Below are positions 44,515 to 56,629 of a stretch of 64,000 nt of DNA, piece after piece. The stretch covers positions 62,001-126,000 of the forward strand of contig JAPFBL010001930.1 in assembly GCA_026182355.1 (NCBI GenBank), given 5' to 3'. How positions within the stretch are numbered: position 1 is the stretch's first letter; every line of letters starts with the position of its first letter. Under the pieces are notes generated by a model. That model was not told the origin of the DNA. It saw nothing but the letters and a program-made list of their open reading frames with translations, and ran no database searches. Origin of the DNA: Hermatobates lingyangjiaoensis (taxonomy: Eukaryota; Arthropoda; Insecta; Hemiptera; Hermatobatidae). Both the position numbers and the translations under genes were made by a program.

Positions 44515-45650
44515 GAATACTAAGAAAAAAGGTTTTAGAGAAAAGATGCCTAATATTGCCACGCTGAAGATGAAAATTATTAACAGTAAATGTCCAATTG
44601 TATTGTTTCTGCTATGTCATAAATAATATATATTTTTTTAAAAATTTTATATAAACAAAAAATCAAATTGGTTTTTAATAAATCCCATTAGTGTCCTTTT
44701 TAATGCCATATTAGTTGCAATTACTGTTGTGTGAAAAGGTTAACCATATGTGCTTCCAGTTTAATTAAATGAGGGCTTTAGTTGACTATCTGAGATTAAT
44801 TTGTCATCAAGTACAATGACCAAGAGTCATATATTAGTCATCGTTTGTATTTCACTCTCATCTGAATCCCATTCAGCCAATATTTTTTCTATAATAGCAA
44901 TACTCTGATTTAGTACACTTGAAAAGTATTACTTCTATTTATTTACTTTAGTCCCCATGAAGCAGTTTTGGGTTCACAAATATTTCTCATTCTGCTCGAT
45001 AAATATACTGTACAAATTAATAATGAGTTATTCATATGCAGTTTAACTACCAACAGATTCGGCTTTTTACATTCGCGAAAAATGTTTTAGTTCCCAAAAA
45101 TCGTCAACTGTAAATGTTTGAGGCTACTCAACAAACAAATGGTTCAAATGTTTTGCTTAAAAAAGAAAATATCCCAAACAAACTCCATAAAACACAAATG
45201 TGAAATGAATCTTAAAGGAAAAACTTCTTCAAAAAAATAACTAGTTATTATTTACTGCAGAATATTAAATGGTAATTATAGATTAATAATGTAAAAGAAA
45301 GTGAGCAAAATAAAAAACACTTAAGTGTTTAACCTCCTATTATATTTCTCATGACTAAATTTTTTTGTGCAGATGATTTAATAACTAATAAACCTTTTAA
45401 AGCCAATCATTGCAAGAAATATTTTAAATTATTAAATAAAAAAAAATTGTACAAAATTATGGTGAATATTGGTATTAGTGCAGAAGTTCATCATTAACCA
45501 TTTATTTGGAATAATTAATTTGAGAATGTCTAAAAGAAGATTTATTTAATAATAATTCCGCGATTGCCGGTTGAGAAGTGGGGCTTGTAATAAGTGATAG
45601 TAAGATTACTGGAAATTTAAATTGGACAGTAAAGAGGCAGGTCGTGGGGA
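44515..45650. other. Upstream sequence, nothing recognised
   Basis: AT-rich, no feature assigned. Confidence 0.4.
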
Positions 45651-45678
45651 GGGGTGAAGACCGTTGTGTAAACTTGAC

Positions 45679-45765
45679 CTGAATACTGCCTGGCCGCAGC
45701 CTCGAGGTGGCTCCTGATGGAGTCTCCGGAGCTAATGGTCCTTGTACACCTTCAAACTTAACACG
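45679..45765 (-). other. GC-rich candidate 5' exon
   Basis: On the minus strand, RTISSGDSIRSHLEAAARQYS runs into a CAG|GTCAAG donor at 45678. The patch is conspicuously GC-rich. The phase of that frame does not fit the exon A start; another frame does, but it is shorter. It could be a 5' exon of the RhoGEF gene, an exon of another gene, or chance. Confidence 0.3.
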
Positions 45766-45799
45766 CCCTCCTTAGTCTCCTTTAATTTTTTAAACTGTT

Positions 45800-47540
45800 T
45801 TCGTTAGAAACCAATTGACAGAAGTCTTTCACCTTGAGTGAAATGCTGCTATAATTTTGTTGCAATAAGAAGCTTGAATGTTCTTTTGATTTAACCTTAT
45901 TTACTGTCTGCAGTATGCCAGCCTTTCTGATACTCAGTCACTTTATATATAGAGTAATTCACTTAATATTAGATCTCATTCTGCTCTTCTAAATATACAC
46001 ATAAATGATAATGCACATGTCAAAGATGAGTAAACAATGAAGCTATATAAAAGGACATGCATTTGAACCACATAGACTTAAATTGCAAGAGAATAAGAGA
46101 AATAACAAGAATTGAAACAATAAGAGAAATTATAATCTGACAGAATTACAGCGCAGTAAGAAACCTTTCAATAATTAGTGTATATTGAAGCATTCGAGTT
46201 TTTATGAATAACTCAGTCTACTGCATATTTATTACTTTAAACAGGACTTCACAACTTAGTATGGAGATGCTTTATACAATTATGTAATAAGATAAAGAAA
46301 GAATTTTTAGTCAAAGGAAGTTGAAAAAAGTTAGAGGAAAACATTAGAATAATTAATAATTACATTTTAAAAACATAAGGCATTTAAGTATCTTATTTCC
46401 GTTCTTCTGCTTATTGCCTTTTAATGACTTACATCATATACAGAAACAATACTGGCACACTTTCTATTAACACGTCTCTAACAAAATCAACATATTTTAT
46501 ATATAGGTCCTTTAACGAAAGCGTTTGTAGTGACCTTCATTCTGATGTTTTTTTGGCCCACTTCATTTCCTTCTTTGAACATTTCTAAAGTCATTACTTA
46601 CTTGTCTTTATTATTTCAGGAAAGTTATGGTTTATAACAATAAACCAGAGTTACAAATGCTATCTATGTTAGACGATTTGGCTTTACTTATTTTTCTCCA
46701 TTATTATAATTTTAGTTTCAATGAAAATTGAAGTACAAAGTGTGGGTTTACGAGATTCGCCACAAAGACAGGACCCTTGAAGTAATCTCTTTCTAACTTA
46801 AATGATGTTTAAATAAGTTTTAGATTTGTGATTCAAGACCAAGGAGAGTAAGTTAAAAATATCATATTGTACTACCTTTAAGGAATAATTAAATTGCGAT
46901 ACATGCTTTATTCAATGTTATAAGAATATTTGCTTCAAGATTTCCAGAAAAATATGATACAATAAACATAAAATTAAAATGGACCTTTCTATTTCATATA
47001 TGAAATTCAACGGTATGACCATCAAGTAGAAGAAATGGTTATAATGATTAATTTTTTGATCAACGTTATTCAAAAACCTTTATGAAGAAAGGTGGGACCT
47101 TAACTTGAGAAGTTAGTTTTAAATGTGATTTGAAGTAATTAATTGTTTGTCTTAAGTTAAATATTTTTGTGTCAAAATGTTCAAATTTTTTTTCTATTGT
47201 CCGTTTTATGATCTCTTGTATCATATTTTTATGTGTTTTTTTTATCTTAATTACTGGGATAGGATTGATTCAGATGAGCTTGGCACAGATAGGTTTCCTT
47301 AATATATATGGTCATAGCTCTATTACTACCACATAACCATAATTTCATTGTATTACTGAACGGTTTACAACATTTTGGATTCATATGAAGTTTGTAGTTA
47401 TGTATAAAGTACCTCAACCAAAACGCTTACCGGTACTCTAGTATTTTTACAATTATACGATATTCTATCTTAAAATATACTTGAATTAAATGGAAAACTG
47501 TAGATTTGATTTGAGTAGAATATTGGGTCAGAGGGTATTG
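45800..47540. other. Upstream sequence, nothing recognised
   Basis: AT-rich, no feature assigned. Confidence 0.4.
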
Positions 47541-47549
47541 AGGCTAAAG

Positions 47550-47700
47550 GAATGGCGGTGGCTGTGGGAAGAGGCGCTGGGGCTAGTGAAAGCGGCAAGG
47601 ACGATGGACACAAGTGGCATTTCGTTTGGAGGAGCACTCAGGTCACTTTGAGGTCAGCGGTGACAGTCTCTCTCACCTTCACCATCTCATTACCGTCTTT
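47550..47700. other. GC-rich island, possible exon or promoter
   Basis: Overlapping open frames on both strands with no recognisable motif. A pyrimidine-rich plus-strand tract follows (47664-47740). Left undecided. Confidence 0.2.
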
Positions 47701-48299
47701 CTCTCTCTTCCTTCCCATTATTCTCTCTTTCATGTTTTATATCGAAGATATTCTTCAACCACCATAAAACCCCTGTATATTTTCTGTCTTAATACTTCTC
47801 TTTTCTTTACAAAGGATGTTATACATTCATACTCATTCTAATTCCCATTCTTCTTCTATATATTGAACTAATAATCCTTGGTTCACGTAGGGATATGCAT
47901 TAAGAAGTAATAAATGTGATTGCGAGGGTGACCAACTATTATAATTTCCTAATTATATCATTACATATTAATCATTAATAAAATTCTTATAACTAGCCAC
48001 TATATTTATACCAATGATTTGGAAACTTATAGTATATTATTTACCCTTACATACGTTCAAATGTACGGTGGTTTCAGAATTAATGGTCTTTCAATATCAC
48101 TGTAGCACTCTAGTTCTTTTAGCAAGCATCTGCCTTTAAGTTCTGTTCTGTGGAATTTGCCAGTATGTTTTAAGTGTCTCTGCAGATTGATAGAAAGGCA
48201 ATTGCCAATATCACTTAGCTGTAGTCAGTTTCATGCACCTCGATGAATGGAATGCACAGTTAACGCGGATATAACCCCCCCCCCCCCCTCCCATATATA

Positions 48300-48460
48300 T
48301 ATAACATAAACACGTGAAAAACAATCAAATCACAATATGAAATGGGGAAAAAAAGACTAAGATCTTTCAACCATAACAAGCAGTCTTCGTCAGAGTCAAA
48401 AACCTAACTGAGTTGGGTTCTTTTCTTCCCCATTTCATATTGTGGTTTGATCATATTGAT
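48300..48460. mobile_element. Foldback module, CTGACGAAGACYGCTTG type
   Basis: Arms ATCAAATCACAATATGAAATGG and its complement surround a minus-strand CTGACGAAGACTGCTTGTTATGGTTGAAAGATCTTAGTC block. A poly-C run (48275-48288) and TA repeats lie to the left. One arm retains the motif; the other is shortened. Confidence 0.72.
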
Positions 48461-48544
48461 ATTGATATATATATAAAATTATTCGAAATAAATATATAAA
48501 AATATATATATATTTTCAATATGTAAAATAAAATAATATATATA

Positions 48545-48715
48545 TATTTTATTTAAAATATATAAAATAAATTCAAAACGAAGGAAACACACAGAAAGAC
48601 ACAGACATAACTCACTCACATCGATATTTCGACCATCGTCGTCATCAGGAGGTGTGAAGAGCGAAGAACGAAGAGTCCCGCAGGAAGGCAGGGCGGCGAC
48701 TCATATATATATATA
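48545..48715. mobile_element. Foldback-related module, CTGATGACGACGATGG type (one arm)
   Basis: ATTCAAAACGAAGGAAACACACAGAAAGACACAGACATAACTCA, then on the minus strand CCTGATGACGACGATGGTCGAAATATCGATG (stem GAC/GTC). It matches the module at 26455-26600 but lacks the second arm. (TA)n on both sides. Confidence 0.72.
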
Positions 48716-48719
48716 TATA

Positions 48720-48925
48720 CAGAAAAATCACAATAAATAAACACGTGATGGAATCAATGAAGTATAAACCATAATGAAAATATGAAAACAATATAAATAA
48801 ATACTTTGATGCTTTCAATGAATGTCATCAGAGAGCAAACAAAATGAAAACTGAAAAGCTAACATAAAAGTGAGAAGCTAACACTTTTATGTTAGCTTCT
48901 CAGTTTTTAATATATATATATATAA
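48720..48925 (-). mobile_element. PLE 3'-end-type module with hammerhead-like motif
   Basis: The CAGAAAAATCACAATAAATAAACACGTGATGGAATCAATGAAG tail lies inverted relative to 36500. Minus-strand GCTCTCTGATGACATTCATTGAAAGCATC lies at about 48800-48835. A perfect hairpin GAGAAGCTAACATAAAAGTG/CACTTTTATGTTAGCTTCTC is at about 48858-48900, then (TA)n. Confidence 0.7.
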
Positions 48926-49101
48926 AGTATATACTCATACATAATTTTTTAATACTGCAGATCACATTCGTGTCAATGGACACGCTTGTGTCAGTTGGCT
49001 GGTACCACTCAAGCACTGCATTTACTCTTGAGGACAAAGGATGTCGTAATACCATATTTAGTCTTGTTTTAATTGTCAGTGTTCTTAAATTTATGTTTCT
49101 A

Positions 49102-50612
49102 TCTATATACTAATAAAACTCTGATGTTCACGTTTAAATATTTGCACAAGCTCTAAATTGAATGAAATGTTAGAAATTTGGTGGGCATTGAGCTTGGTAT
49201 TGAAGAACCAGTGCGCTACCTACCGTCTGCGCCTAGAGGACATTTGTAAAATAAACTTCCAAAACCTAAAATAAATGACGTTGAAGCGTTAAAAAATAGT
49301 TTTTTGACCTAAATTATAATGATTTAGTTATAATAAATTTAGAAAGAGAAAAGTTAATGAATAATTGATGAGAATATGAAAAAAAAATTAATACATCAAC
49401 AAATGATATTTATTATAGTTAACAGTTTTAGAAATTATCAAATTAATATAAGTAAAATATTAACAGCACACAATTATGTCCGTCATCAAAAAACACTGTC
49501 ATAATGCCAATATTATCTTCTTTTGGCATATCTATTTCAATAAAAATGACAAGAGTAGGGCTCCCGACCATCGGAAGGAACAGAAAAGTTCTTAATAAAA
49601 CTCTTCCTCTCTAAATTAAGGAGTTCATGACTAATTACATTGGCTGTAGCCTTTCAGGAATTGACAACTTCTTCCAGTTGTCAAGAGAGGAACTGATGCT
49701 GATATCTATAATGCTTGAATCAGTCTTAGTTGTGGCGTCAATTTACTAAATTCCTTTATGTAATATCAGCAATATGAGAGTTCAAGAAGAAGATGATGAA
49801 TACTCTAAATTTCTGATAAATATTGGTGAAGCCAGAGTGGAAAAGAATGAAAATAAACAGATTATTGCCAGAAGACATGCCAATCCGTGCACCTAATGTT
49901 GATTGGTGTATTGAATACATTTACTCTTCATTTGCCAACCCACAAATATTGTTCACAGAAAATTTTATGTAAGTTCCATTCGACGAGACAAACAGTAAAA
50001 CTAATCGTAGGTTTATTGAATAATTTCTAGGAGAAATTAAACAATATCTGTTATATAACTCATATGTGTTTGTGTGGGAACAGAACCCACACATTACCCT
50101 CAAGAATTTCTTGACTCACTAGTGTTGTCTGGGACCACCGCGCTTATTAAATGGAATAAGACTAATAACTGAGGAGCTTTATGATAATGTCATTGTTTAT
50201 AAATTATTGCATCATGGTGTCAAGGAGTAATGTTTTTTATTTCAAGATTGAAAATCGTTTTATCTGAAAAGGACAACATGTCTTTTTTAAGGATTCAATT
50301 TCCAATTCAGTTAGCATTTGCCATGACTATTCATAATCTCAAGGAGAGACTCTACAGAAAGGTTTAGTTCATTTATGTAAAACAGCATTTTAACATGGCA
50401 AATTACATGTTGCTCTCAAAAAGGCCAAACAGAAGGAAAACAAAATTTTTTGGAGAATTCAAATTGTACAAAAAATTTAAATAGAGAGAACTGTCATAAA
50501 AATATGTTCATTATTAGAAATCAATTAATTTAGAGTTTATCTGCATTTATGTGAAAAGGATTGCATTAAAAATGAAGGTGTCGGATGACCCAACGGCTCA
50601 TTGGCAGTCTAG
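49102..50612 (+). mobile_element. Degenerate Helitron
   Basis: It starts with TC after an A (49101) and ends CTAG before a T (50613), as Helitrons inserted between A and T do. A CCAA...TTGG hairpin lies about 9 bases before the CTAG end. Inside are translated remnants of the Rep-helicase C-terminus: DEYSKFLINIGEARVEKN (about 49795), then LITEELYDNVIV and RIQFPIQLAFAMTIHNLKERLY (about 50160-50360). The latter corresponds to the FP-LAFAMTIxKSQGQT helicase motif, with the SQGQ part lost. Many stops and frameshifts; non-functional. Confidence 0.75.
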
Positions 50613-50619
50613 TATATAT

Positions 50620-51300
50620 TATTCATGATGGTATTATATTGTAATTCAAAATATTCATATATATTAAGAATATTGTAATATTAACATATTAATGTACAAT
50701 TACATTAATATTGTAATTGTAACATTCATATATATTAGCAATTAAATAATACGATTCCAAGAACTAAATGTACTATATTCACAGAAGGAACACACATAAA
50801 AGATATAAAACAACTGATTTCTCTATTTCTACTGCATCATTCTCAGGTCGAAAGCTGTGGTCATTACGAAGATAAGTGACAATTGAAGAGAAACCTCATT
50901 GAGGGTAGGATAATAACCAAGTTCAGAATATTTCTTTTTTAATTGGTCAATTTAAAGACTACAATCATTTATATTGCTACAAATTTGGCGAAAGCATCTT
51001 GACAGGCATTCGCGGATGGCCTTTTTTATATGGGACAGATGACAACTATTAAAATGAAATTGTTCTTTTAACTGTGTTTATCGATTGGAAACCCCTAGTA
51101 CCATGCTTTTTTTGTGGGTTTGACTTCCACCAAGCTAAGATTGCGTACGGATAATAACCAAATTGGGTTGCTTGCCGTTGCGTCTGCAACGTTCTTGGCC
51201 TCCCTTTCTCTTTTCTTCTGAAGGCGGATTATCCAAAATTTGAGTTTATAAGTGTGCTTCTTTACTTTGTACGCGTATTGGGTCCAGTTTAGATCGTCTT
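50620..51300. other. Upstream sequence, nothing recognised
   Basis: No coding pattern or repeat assigned. Confidence 0.4.
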
Positions 51301-51375
51301 TTCATTTATTAAGTTAATATAAATATATATATTTTATATATATAAATAATAATATATATATATATATATATATAT

Positions 51376-51590
51376 GATCAAACCACAATACGAAATGGGA
51401 AAACAAGACTAAGATCTTTCAACCGTAACAAGCGGTCTTCGTCAGAGTCAAAAACCCAACTGACACAGTTGAGTTTTTGACTCTGACGAAGACCGCTTGT
51501 TACGGTTGAAAGATCTTAGTCTGTTTTCCCATTTCATTTCTGGTTTGATCATTGATTGTTATTTCACGTGTTTATATTAAATCTTTATAA
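51376..51590. mobile_element. Near-perfect foldback module, best preserved copy
   Basis: Left arm GATCAAACCACAATACGAAATG and inverted right arm span about 170 bases with a tiny centre (CAACTGACACAGTTG). The right arm holds GACT-CTGACGA-A-GACCG-(N7)-CGGTT-GAAAGATCTT-AGTC (51479-51521), where the outer GACT/AGTC can also pair. Flanked by (TA)n on both sides and the GTTATTTCACGTG tail at the right. Confidence 0.82.
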
Positions 51591-51599
51591 TATATATAT

Positions 51600-52230
51600 A
51601 TCAACAAATACACAATAAACAAAACGTGATGCGAATTAATGAAATTAAACCAAAGAAAAAAAAAGAATACAATAGAAAAAATGCTACTGAGGCCTTTCAA
51701 TTTATGTCATCAGGAGAGCAGACAAAGAAAGAACGAAGAAGATAACATAATAGGTATGTACAAGGAAGGAAAACAAATGTCAAAAAAGCATAATGAAGAT
51801 AAAAAACTTGTCTTCTCGCCTCAGTTCTTAGTTTTGACATCTGAACAAATGTCAAAAAGATTAGTAAACAAGTTTTCTGTGTGTTTCCTTCTTTTTTTTT
51901 TGAATTTTAATATATATTTTACTATAATTTTATATATATATATTCAGACAAATCACAATAAACAAACACGTGATGCAATTAATGAAATTAAACCACAAGA
52001 AAAAAAAAAGAATACAATAGAAAAAATGCTCTGAGGCCTTTCAATTTATGTCATCAGAGAGCAGACAAAGAAAGAACTAAGAAGATAACATAATAGGTAT
52101 GTACAAAGAAGGAAAACAAATGTCAAAAAAGCATAATAAGATAAAAAAAATTGTCTTTCCCCAGTTCTTAGTTTTGACATTGAACAAATGTCAAAAAAGT
52201 ATAATAAGATAAAAAAAATTGTCTTTCCCC
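51600..52230 (-). mobile_element. Tandem PLE pseudo-LTR-like repeats
   Basis: Two direct copies offset by about 346 bases (51605 and 51951) of CAATAAACAAACACGTGATG...AAATGCTCTGAGGCCTTTCAATTTATGTCATCAGAGAGC. They are minus-oriented relative to the 3' end of the PLE at 53640-53735. A further partial repeat of the GTCAAAAAAGCATAATAAGATAAAAAAAATTGTC segment lies at 52118-52235. Confidence 0.75.
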
Positions 52231-53310
52231 AGTTCTAACATTTTTATGGAATGTTTTGAAATGAAATTTCTACCTAAGATTTTGCTAAGAAATGCTAGAT
52301 GGTTTCGATATGTGGATGATGTTTTGTGCCTTTGGCCAGACAATGAATGTGTTAGAGATTTTTTGAACACCCTTAATAAGTGTATGTGTTCCGTCCATTG
52401 ATTTCACTTTAGAAGTTGAAAGTAATAATAAGTTACCTTTTCTCGATTTATATTTACATCGTTATGGGCACAATCTCAAATATAGTATTTTTAGAAAACC
52501 TACCCATGTTTCTTCATATGTGCATTTTTTCTCCACTCATTCTTCAAATGTTAAAAAAGCGGTGTTCAGAAATATGTTCTTACGAGCTTTCAAATTGTGT
52601 AGTGATGAAATCTTTAATGAAGAAATTGAAAACATTTATCAAATTGCTTTCTTATTAAGATATCCAAGATCACTAATAAATAAAGTATTGAAAGAAACCA
52701 AAGAATCCTTGAGAACCAGAATTGAGAATAGAAATATAAATCATTTGGTTGTTTTCTTTAGTCAACCTCTAAAAGACATCCCAGTATTTTTGACAAAAAT
52801 GGATATCTCAGTTGTTTTTAGTAGTGGTGGCCAATTATTAAACAAACTTGTAAATAATTGTCAAAGAAAAGAAAAGGAAGGTTGTGTTTATAGGATTCCT
52901 TGTAAAGATTGTGATTTTTCATAAGTTGGACAAACGGGAAAAAGTTTACTTACTAGAGTGAAGCAACATAAATACAACAACAATACTCGTATACTCGTAC
53001 TATTAGGAGACAAGAAGAATCAAGTGCCTTGTTCCAACATATTAATTTAAAGAATCATTCAATAAAATGGGAAGATTCCGAGGAATTGATATTTGTCTCG
53101 TCTGATGTTGAAAGAAACTTAGTAGAAAGTGCCCTAATTAAGTATAATTTTGATAAACTAATAAATATAAGTCATGGGCTTTTTAGACTGGATGAAATTT
53201 TAATTGAAGGTATAGTTAGGCATATTGGTTCTGTGGGTGACCATCGAAATGTACTTGTAACTTTAAACATGTACTCTCACCAGATTGTGGATTCTAATAA
53301 TGTAGCATAA
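52230..53310 (+). pseudogene. Penelope-like RT plus GIY-YIG endonuclease, decayed
   Basis: Across shifted frames: RWFRYVDDVLCLWP (RT motif C with YVDD, about 52290-52350), SNNKLPFLDLYLHR (thumb start), FRKPTHVSSYVHFFSTHS, a long helix region, then CVYRIPCKDCDFS-VGQTGKSL (GIY-YIG core; the Tyr before VGQT is a stop codon TAA at about 52921), and a C-terminal part with ESALIKYNFDKLINIS. Frame breaks near 52400 and 52970 and the stop make it inactive. The order RT then GIY-YIG is diagnostic of endonuclease-bearing Penelope-like elements. Confidence 0.88.
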
Positions 53311-53639
53311 TTTTTTATTTAATTTATTTACGTTCTCATAGTATCCTTGTTTCGTTATTCATTTATTATTGTTTATTATTTTATATTGCATTAATTTAAT
53401 TTGTATCTATTCTTTTATATTTATTATATATTTTTTATATTTAGGAATTATATAAAACACTTGTTTTTATTTTATTTTATTTATATTTTATTTTCATTAA
53501 TTTTTTGTTCACTTTGCGTTCTTTAATTTTATTGGAATTTTTTTTATTTTTATCTTATATGCTTTTTTACATTTGTTTCCCAGCTGTTTTGTTACCTTCC
53601 TTGTGCATACCTTTTATGTTATCTTCTTAGTTATTACTT

Positions 53640-53740
53640 TGTTTGCTCTCTGATGACATAAATTGAAAGGCCTCAGAGCATTTTTTCTATTATATTCTTT
53701 TTTTTCTCTGTGGTTTAATTTCATATATATAAATATATAC
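53640..53740 (+). mobile_element. 3' end of the PLE with hammerhead-like motif
   Basis: GCTCT (53645-53649), CTGATGA (53650-53656), C, ATAAATT, GAAAGGCCTC, AGAGC (53675-53679). GCTCT/AGAGC can pair as stem I. It is followed by GTGGTTTAATTTCATATATA. The same block in the opposite orientation is at 51690 and 52030. Confidence 0.72.
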
Positions 53741-53754
53741 ATATATATATCTTG

Positions 53755-53935
53755 TTAAATAGCAGAGCAGATTCTGCATTCACAATTTTTTTCAGCAATT
53801 GTTCTTTTTTTCTAATATCTTTTTTATGCTGCAAAGGAAATGAAAATAATAAATTTCCCAAGGACATCCTAGAGACAATAACACAGTCCAATAAATGCAG
53901 AATTTGCTCTGCTATTTAATATATATATATATATA
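53755..53935. mobile_element. (TA)n-bounded foldback with AGCAGAGCAGATTCTGCATT arms
   Basis: TTAAATAGCAGAGCAGATTCTGCATT at the left and its diverged inverted copy at 53895-53925, with TA repeats outside. A related arm sits at 60172-60205. Confidence 0.65.
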
Positions 53936-53939
53936 AGTC

Positions 53940-55590
53940 CATGTGTAGGGAGGAAGGGGGTTATGTCCTCTTGTGTCTATCGTGTGTGCGGTGTGCGTGT
54001 ATGTGCATATGTGTGAATGTGCATATGCGTGTGTGTGAAAAATAAGTTTATCAGAAACAAGGAACAGCATAGATTACATTTACTTTTCAATATTTTGACA
54101 TCGTATTGTTAAAAAGTTGAAAGCAAATTTAAATTGTAATATTACTTTACTCTGTTACTTTTGTTATTTATTTATTATCGTAATCATTGACTAGACCGTA
54201 TTTGATTTATCAAAAATGTATATTTAAACATTATATTAATATTGAAATTAATATTATTTTTTCTGCTAAACAGTTATCGAGTGTTTTTTTTGGTAAAGTA
54301 GAAGTATGTTTTTGTCTCCTTTAAGCAATGACAGTCGTATTGTCTTGAATCATTAAAAGTTGTTAAATATGTAAATTTCTTGATTCCATTGTCATAACAA
54401 TGAGAAGTATGGGTGAATAATCATGTGTACGTCAAGGAAATGAAACAGGTCCCCGTGCCCGTGATTGTTACCGCCTACCTTGAGTCAATCACAGGCTTCT
54501 TGCCTGCCTCATTTTATCTCAACTTTAAATAAAACCATCACAATCACAACTCTTCTATCACCTTATTGTTTGAAAATTAAGGGTTTTTATGATGGTGAAA
54601 TACTATATCAAAAATGAAGTCCAAATATCAAAATATTTTTTCTAAACTGAAATGAGGGATGAAAAACCGTTGCTGTAATATGCAAAAAATAAACTTGGTT
54701 ACATGTTAATGAGTTATTGACAGAGAGATACTCTACCATAATTTATGTGATATACTAGCGTTTTTGTGAACTCTGAAAGAATTTTAGTGTTGTATTAAAG
54801 ATATAGGAGCCAATAAATTAAAAAAAAAACTAATCAAAATTTCATCATTACTGAATATCTCAAAATGTGACCCTTAGCAAGTTGAAGCTCTTTTGTGATT
54901 TTGACAGAGATGTCCCTCTGTCAAAATCGCAGAACTTTGGTAAGTGAGAGTAACAAAATGATCTTTGTTCCATCTGCTAGATAAATAAATCTTACTTTAT
55001 ATAAGGATTTAAGAGCTTAGATTATGTCTCAGATAAACATTTTACAAATAGAAGTTCTAAAGAATAACATTTGATATATATTCTGAATTAATGTGTTTTT
55101 AGATTTTTTTTTAAATCATTTGTATTTTCAACATTTTAATTACAATAATCTACCATCTATTTTGTATACATATGTACATACATCTACCTTTTAGCTTTTA
55201 AATATTCTGGCCTTGAAGCAATTTAAATAGTCATCCACCTTGAGTATTTTAAGATGTAATCAACAATATTAATTTGGTTTATTGTTAGGGTATAATATAG
55301 AAGCATGACCTATTCAAGTAATCGACGCAGTAACAAAAATACATTTTGTTACATTTAAAAAAAAAGAAGAAAGTGCGTTTGACTTCACTACAAAATGCGC
55401 AGGTTTATATGAGTAAAACATATATTTTCAGGTAGATTGGTTTGTAAAATTACAGAATTTGGGTGGTTGCTGGGTTTCATTTCTAAACATTTTAAATGAG
55501 TTTGACGAAAACTTAGATTTAGATTGATTTTTGGTTTAACAAAACTGTAACATGACAATACTCGGTTTGATTACGCGAAATTCATATGAC
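53940..55590. other. Sequence with TG-rich microsatellite and one hairpin
   Basis: A TGTG/GCAT-rich stretch at 53980-54040. A GC-richer patch at 54440-54510. A perfect 13-bp hairpin at 54897-54928. No gene recognised. Confidence 0.45.
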
Positions 55591-55594
55591 TTCA

Positions 55595-56060
55595 AAGATC
55601 CCGTTACTTTCTGTTACTCTATATAAATCTCTTCCAATTTTAGAATATGCCTCACCTATTTGGAATCCACATTACCATTATAATAGAAATTTACTTCAAT
55701 CTGTTCATTCCAAATTCCTAAAGAACCTTTCCCATACGTCAATTACCTAACAGATTCGTCTTACCAACCTCTTCTTTTTGTCAGATTTAATATGCCTGAT
55801 CTCCTTTCCCTTAGAACTTATTATGACATCCTATTCATGCATAAATTATTTAATTTATTGTCTTTTCTAATTTCCTTGACTTCATTTCAACATCCCATTA
55901 TATGTTTTAAGAACCCCCAAATTATGCGATGTTTCATACATAAAAATAATTATTCGTTTCATTCTGTACTGTAAACTTCAGTATATTGTAAATATTTACA
56001 GTATAGTCTCCCAAAAAACTAGCCTTCTTCTGGGTCCTAATTTTGTACAGGGTACAAAAT
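55595..56060 (+). pseudogene. LINE reverse-transcriptase C-terminal remnant
   Basis: Frames read LYKSLPILEYASPIWNPHYHYNRNLLQSVHSKFLK, then MPDLLSLRTYYDILFMHKLFNLL. The 'LPILEYASPIWNP' and 'Q--FLK' elements are typical of the thumb/C-terminus of non-LTR retrotransposon proteins, a different family from the jockey copy. Stops and frameshifts; followed by a short 3' region. Confidence 0.7.
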
Positions 56061-56430
56061 ACCCTGTCACAGTTAGTATGTTTCCTGTTGAAAACTAATT
56101 TATTGCTTTCACCGTCGACGACTTAACCACCGATGAAACCTGAAATATATTAAGAATTATTTATTTTTTGCAATTAAATGATCCAATAATCGGTTCTATC
56201 ATGAAAAGCTAATGATTAAATCTCATCAGACCGGTGATGCTGCACCATGATTTTCATACAAGAAAATAGAATTGTTTATACTATTAAACTGTTATATTTG
56301 AAGACTACATATTTCATTGGCTTTTTACCTTACAATTCAAGTAAAGTATATACCCAACTAAACTACTTCAGTTTGTAGTTATTTTACTGGTTCTAATGGA
56401 CACACATACAAAGTAGGAGAGTAAGTGAAA
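56060..56430. other. Sequence without recognised features
   Basis: No coding pattern seen. Confidence 0.4.

Positions 56431-56432
<2 letters not shown>

Positions 56433-56495
<63 letters not shown>
56433..56495. repeat. (AG)n microsatellite
   Basis: About 31 uninterrupted AG units. Confidence 0.97.
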
Positions 56496-56500
<5 letters not shown>

Positions 56501-56578
56501 GGATGGGTTTGCGAAACTCAAGACATAAAAAACCGTCAATACTTGAAATCATTTTCTTCATTACGAGTCGTATGCTTA

Positions 56579-56622
56579 GACATCTGGAATGACCTACACT
56601 CTACTCCTTTATAAGTAAACAT
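56579..56622 (+). repeat. Solo left end of a TACTTTACT element
   Basis: CATCTGGAATGACCTACACTCTACTCCTTTATAAGTAAAC is a diverged match to the left terminus only. Confidence 0.55.
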
Positions 56623-56629
56623 AATATCT

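Noticed and set aside
54430..54510. GC-rich patch with a CAAG|GTAGGC donor on the minus strand as a first exon
   Set aside because: Only very short frames; no link to a downstream exon could be shown.
56379..56561. ORF rich in Ser-Leu repeats
   Set aside because: It is the (AG)n microsatellite read on the minus strand.
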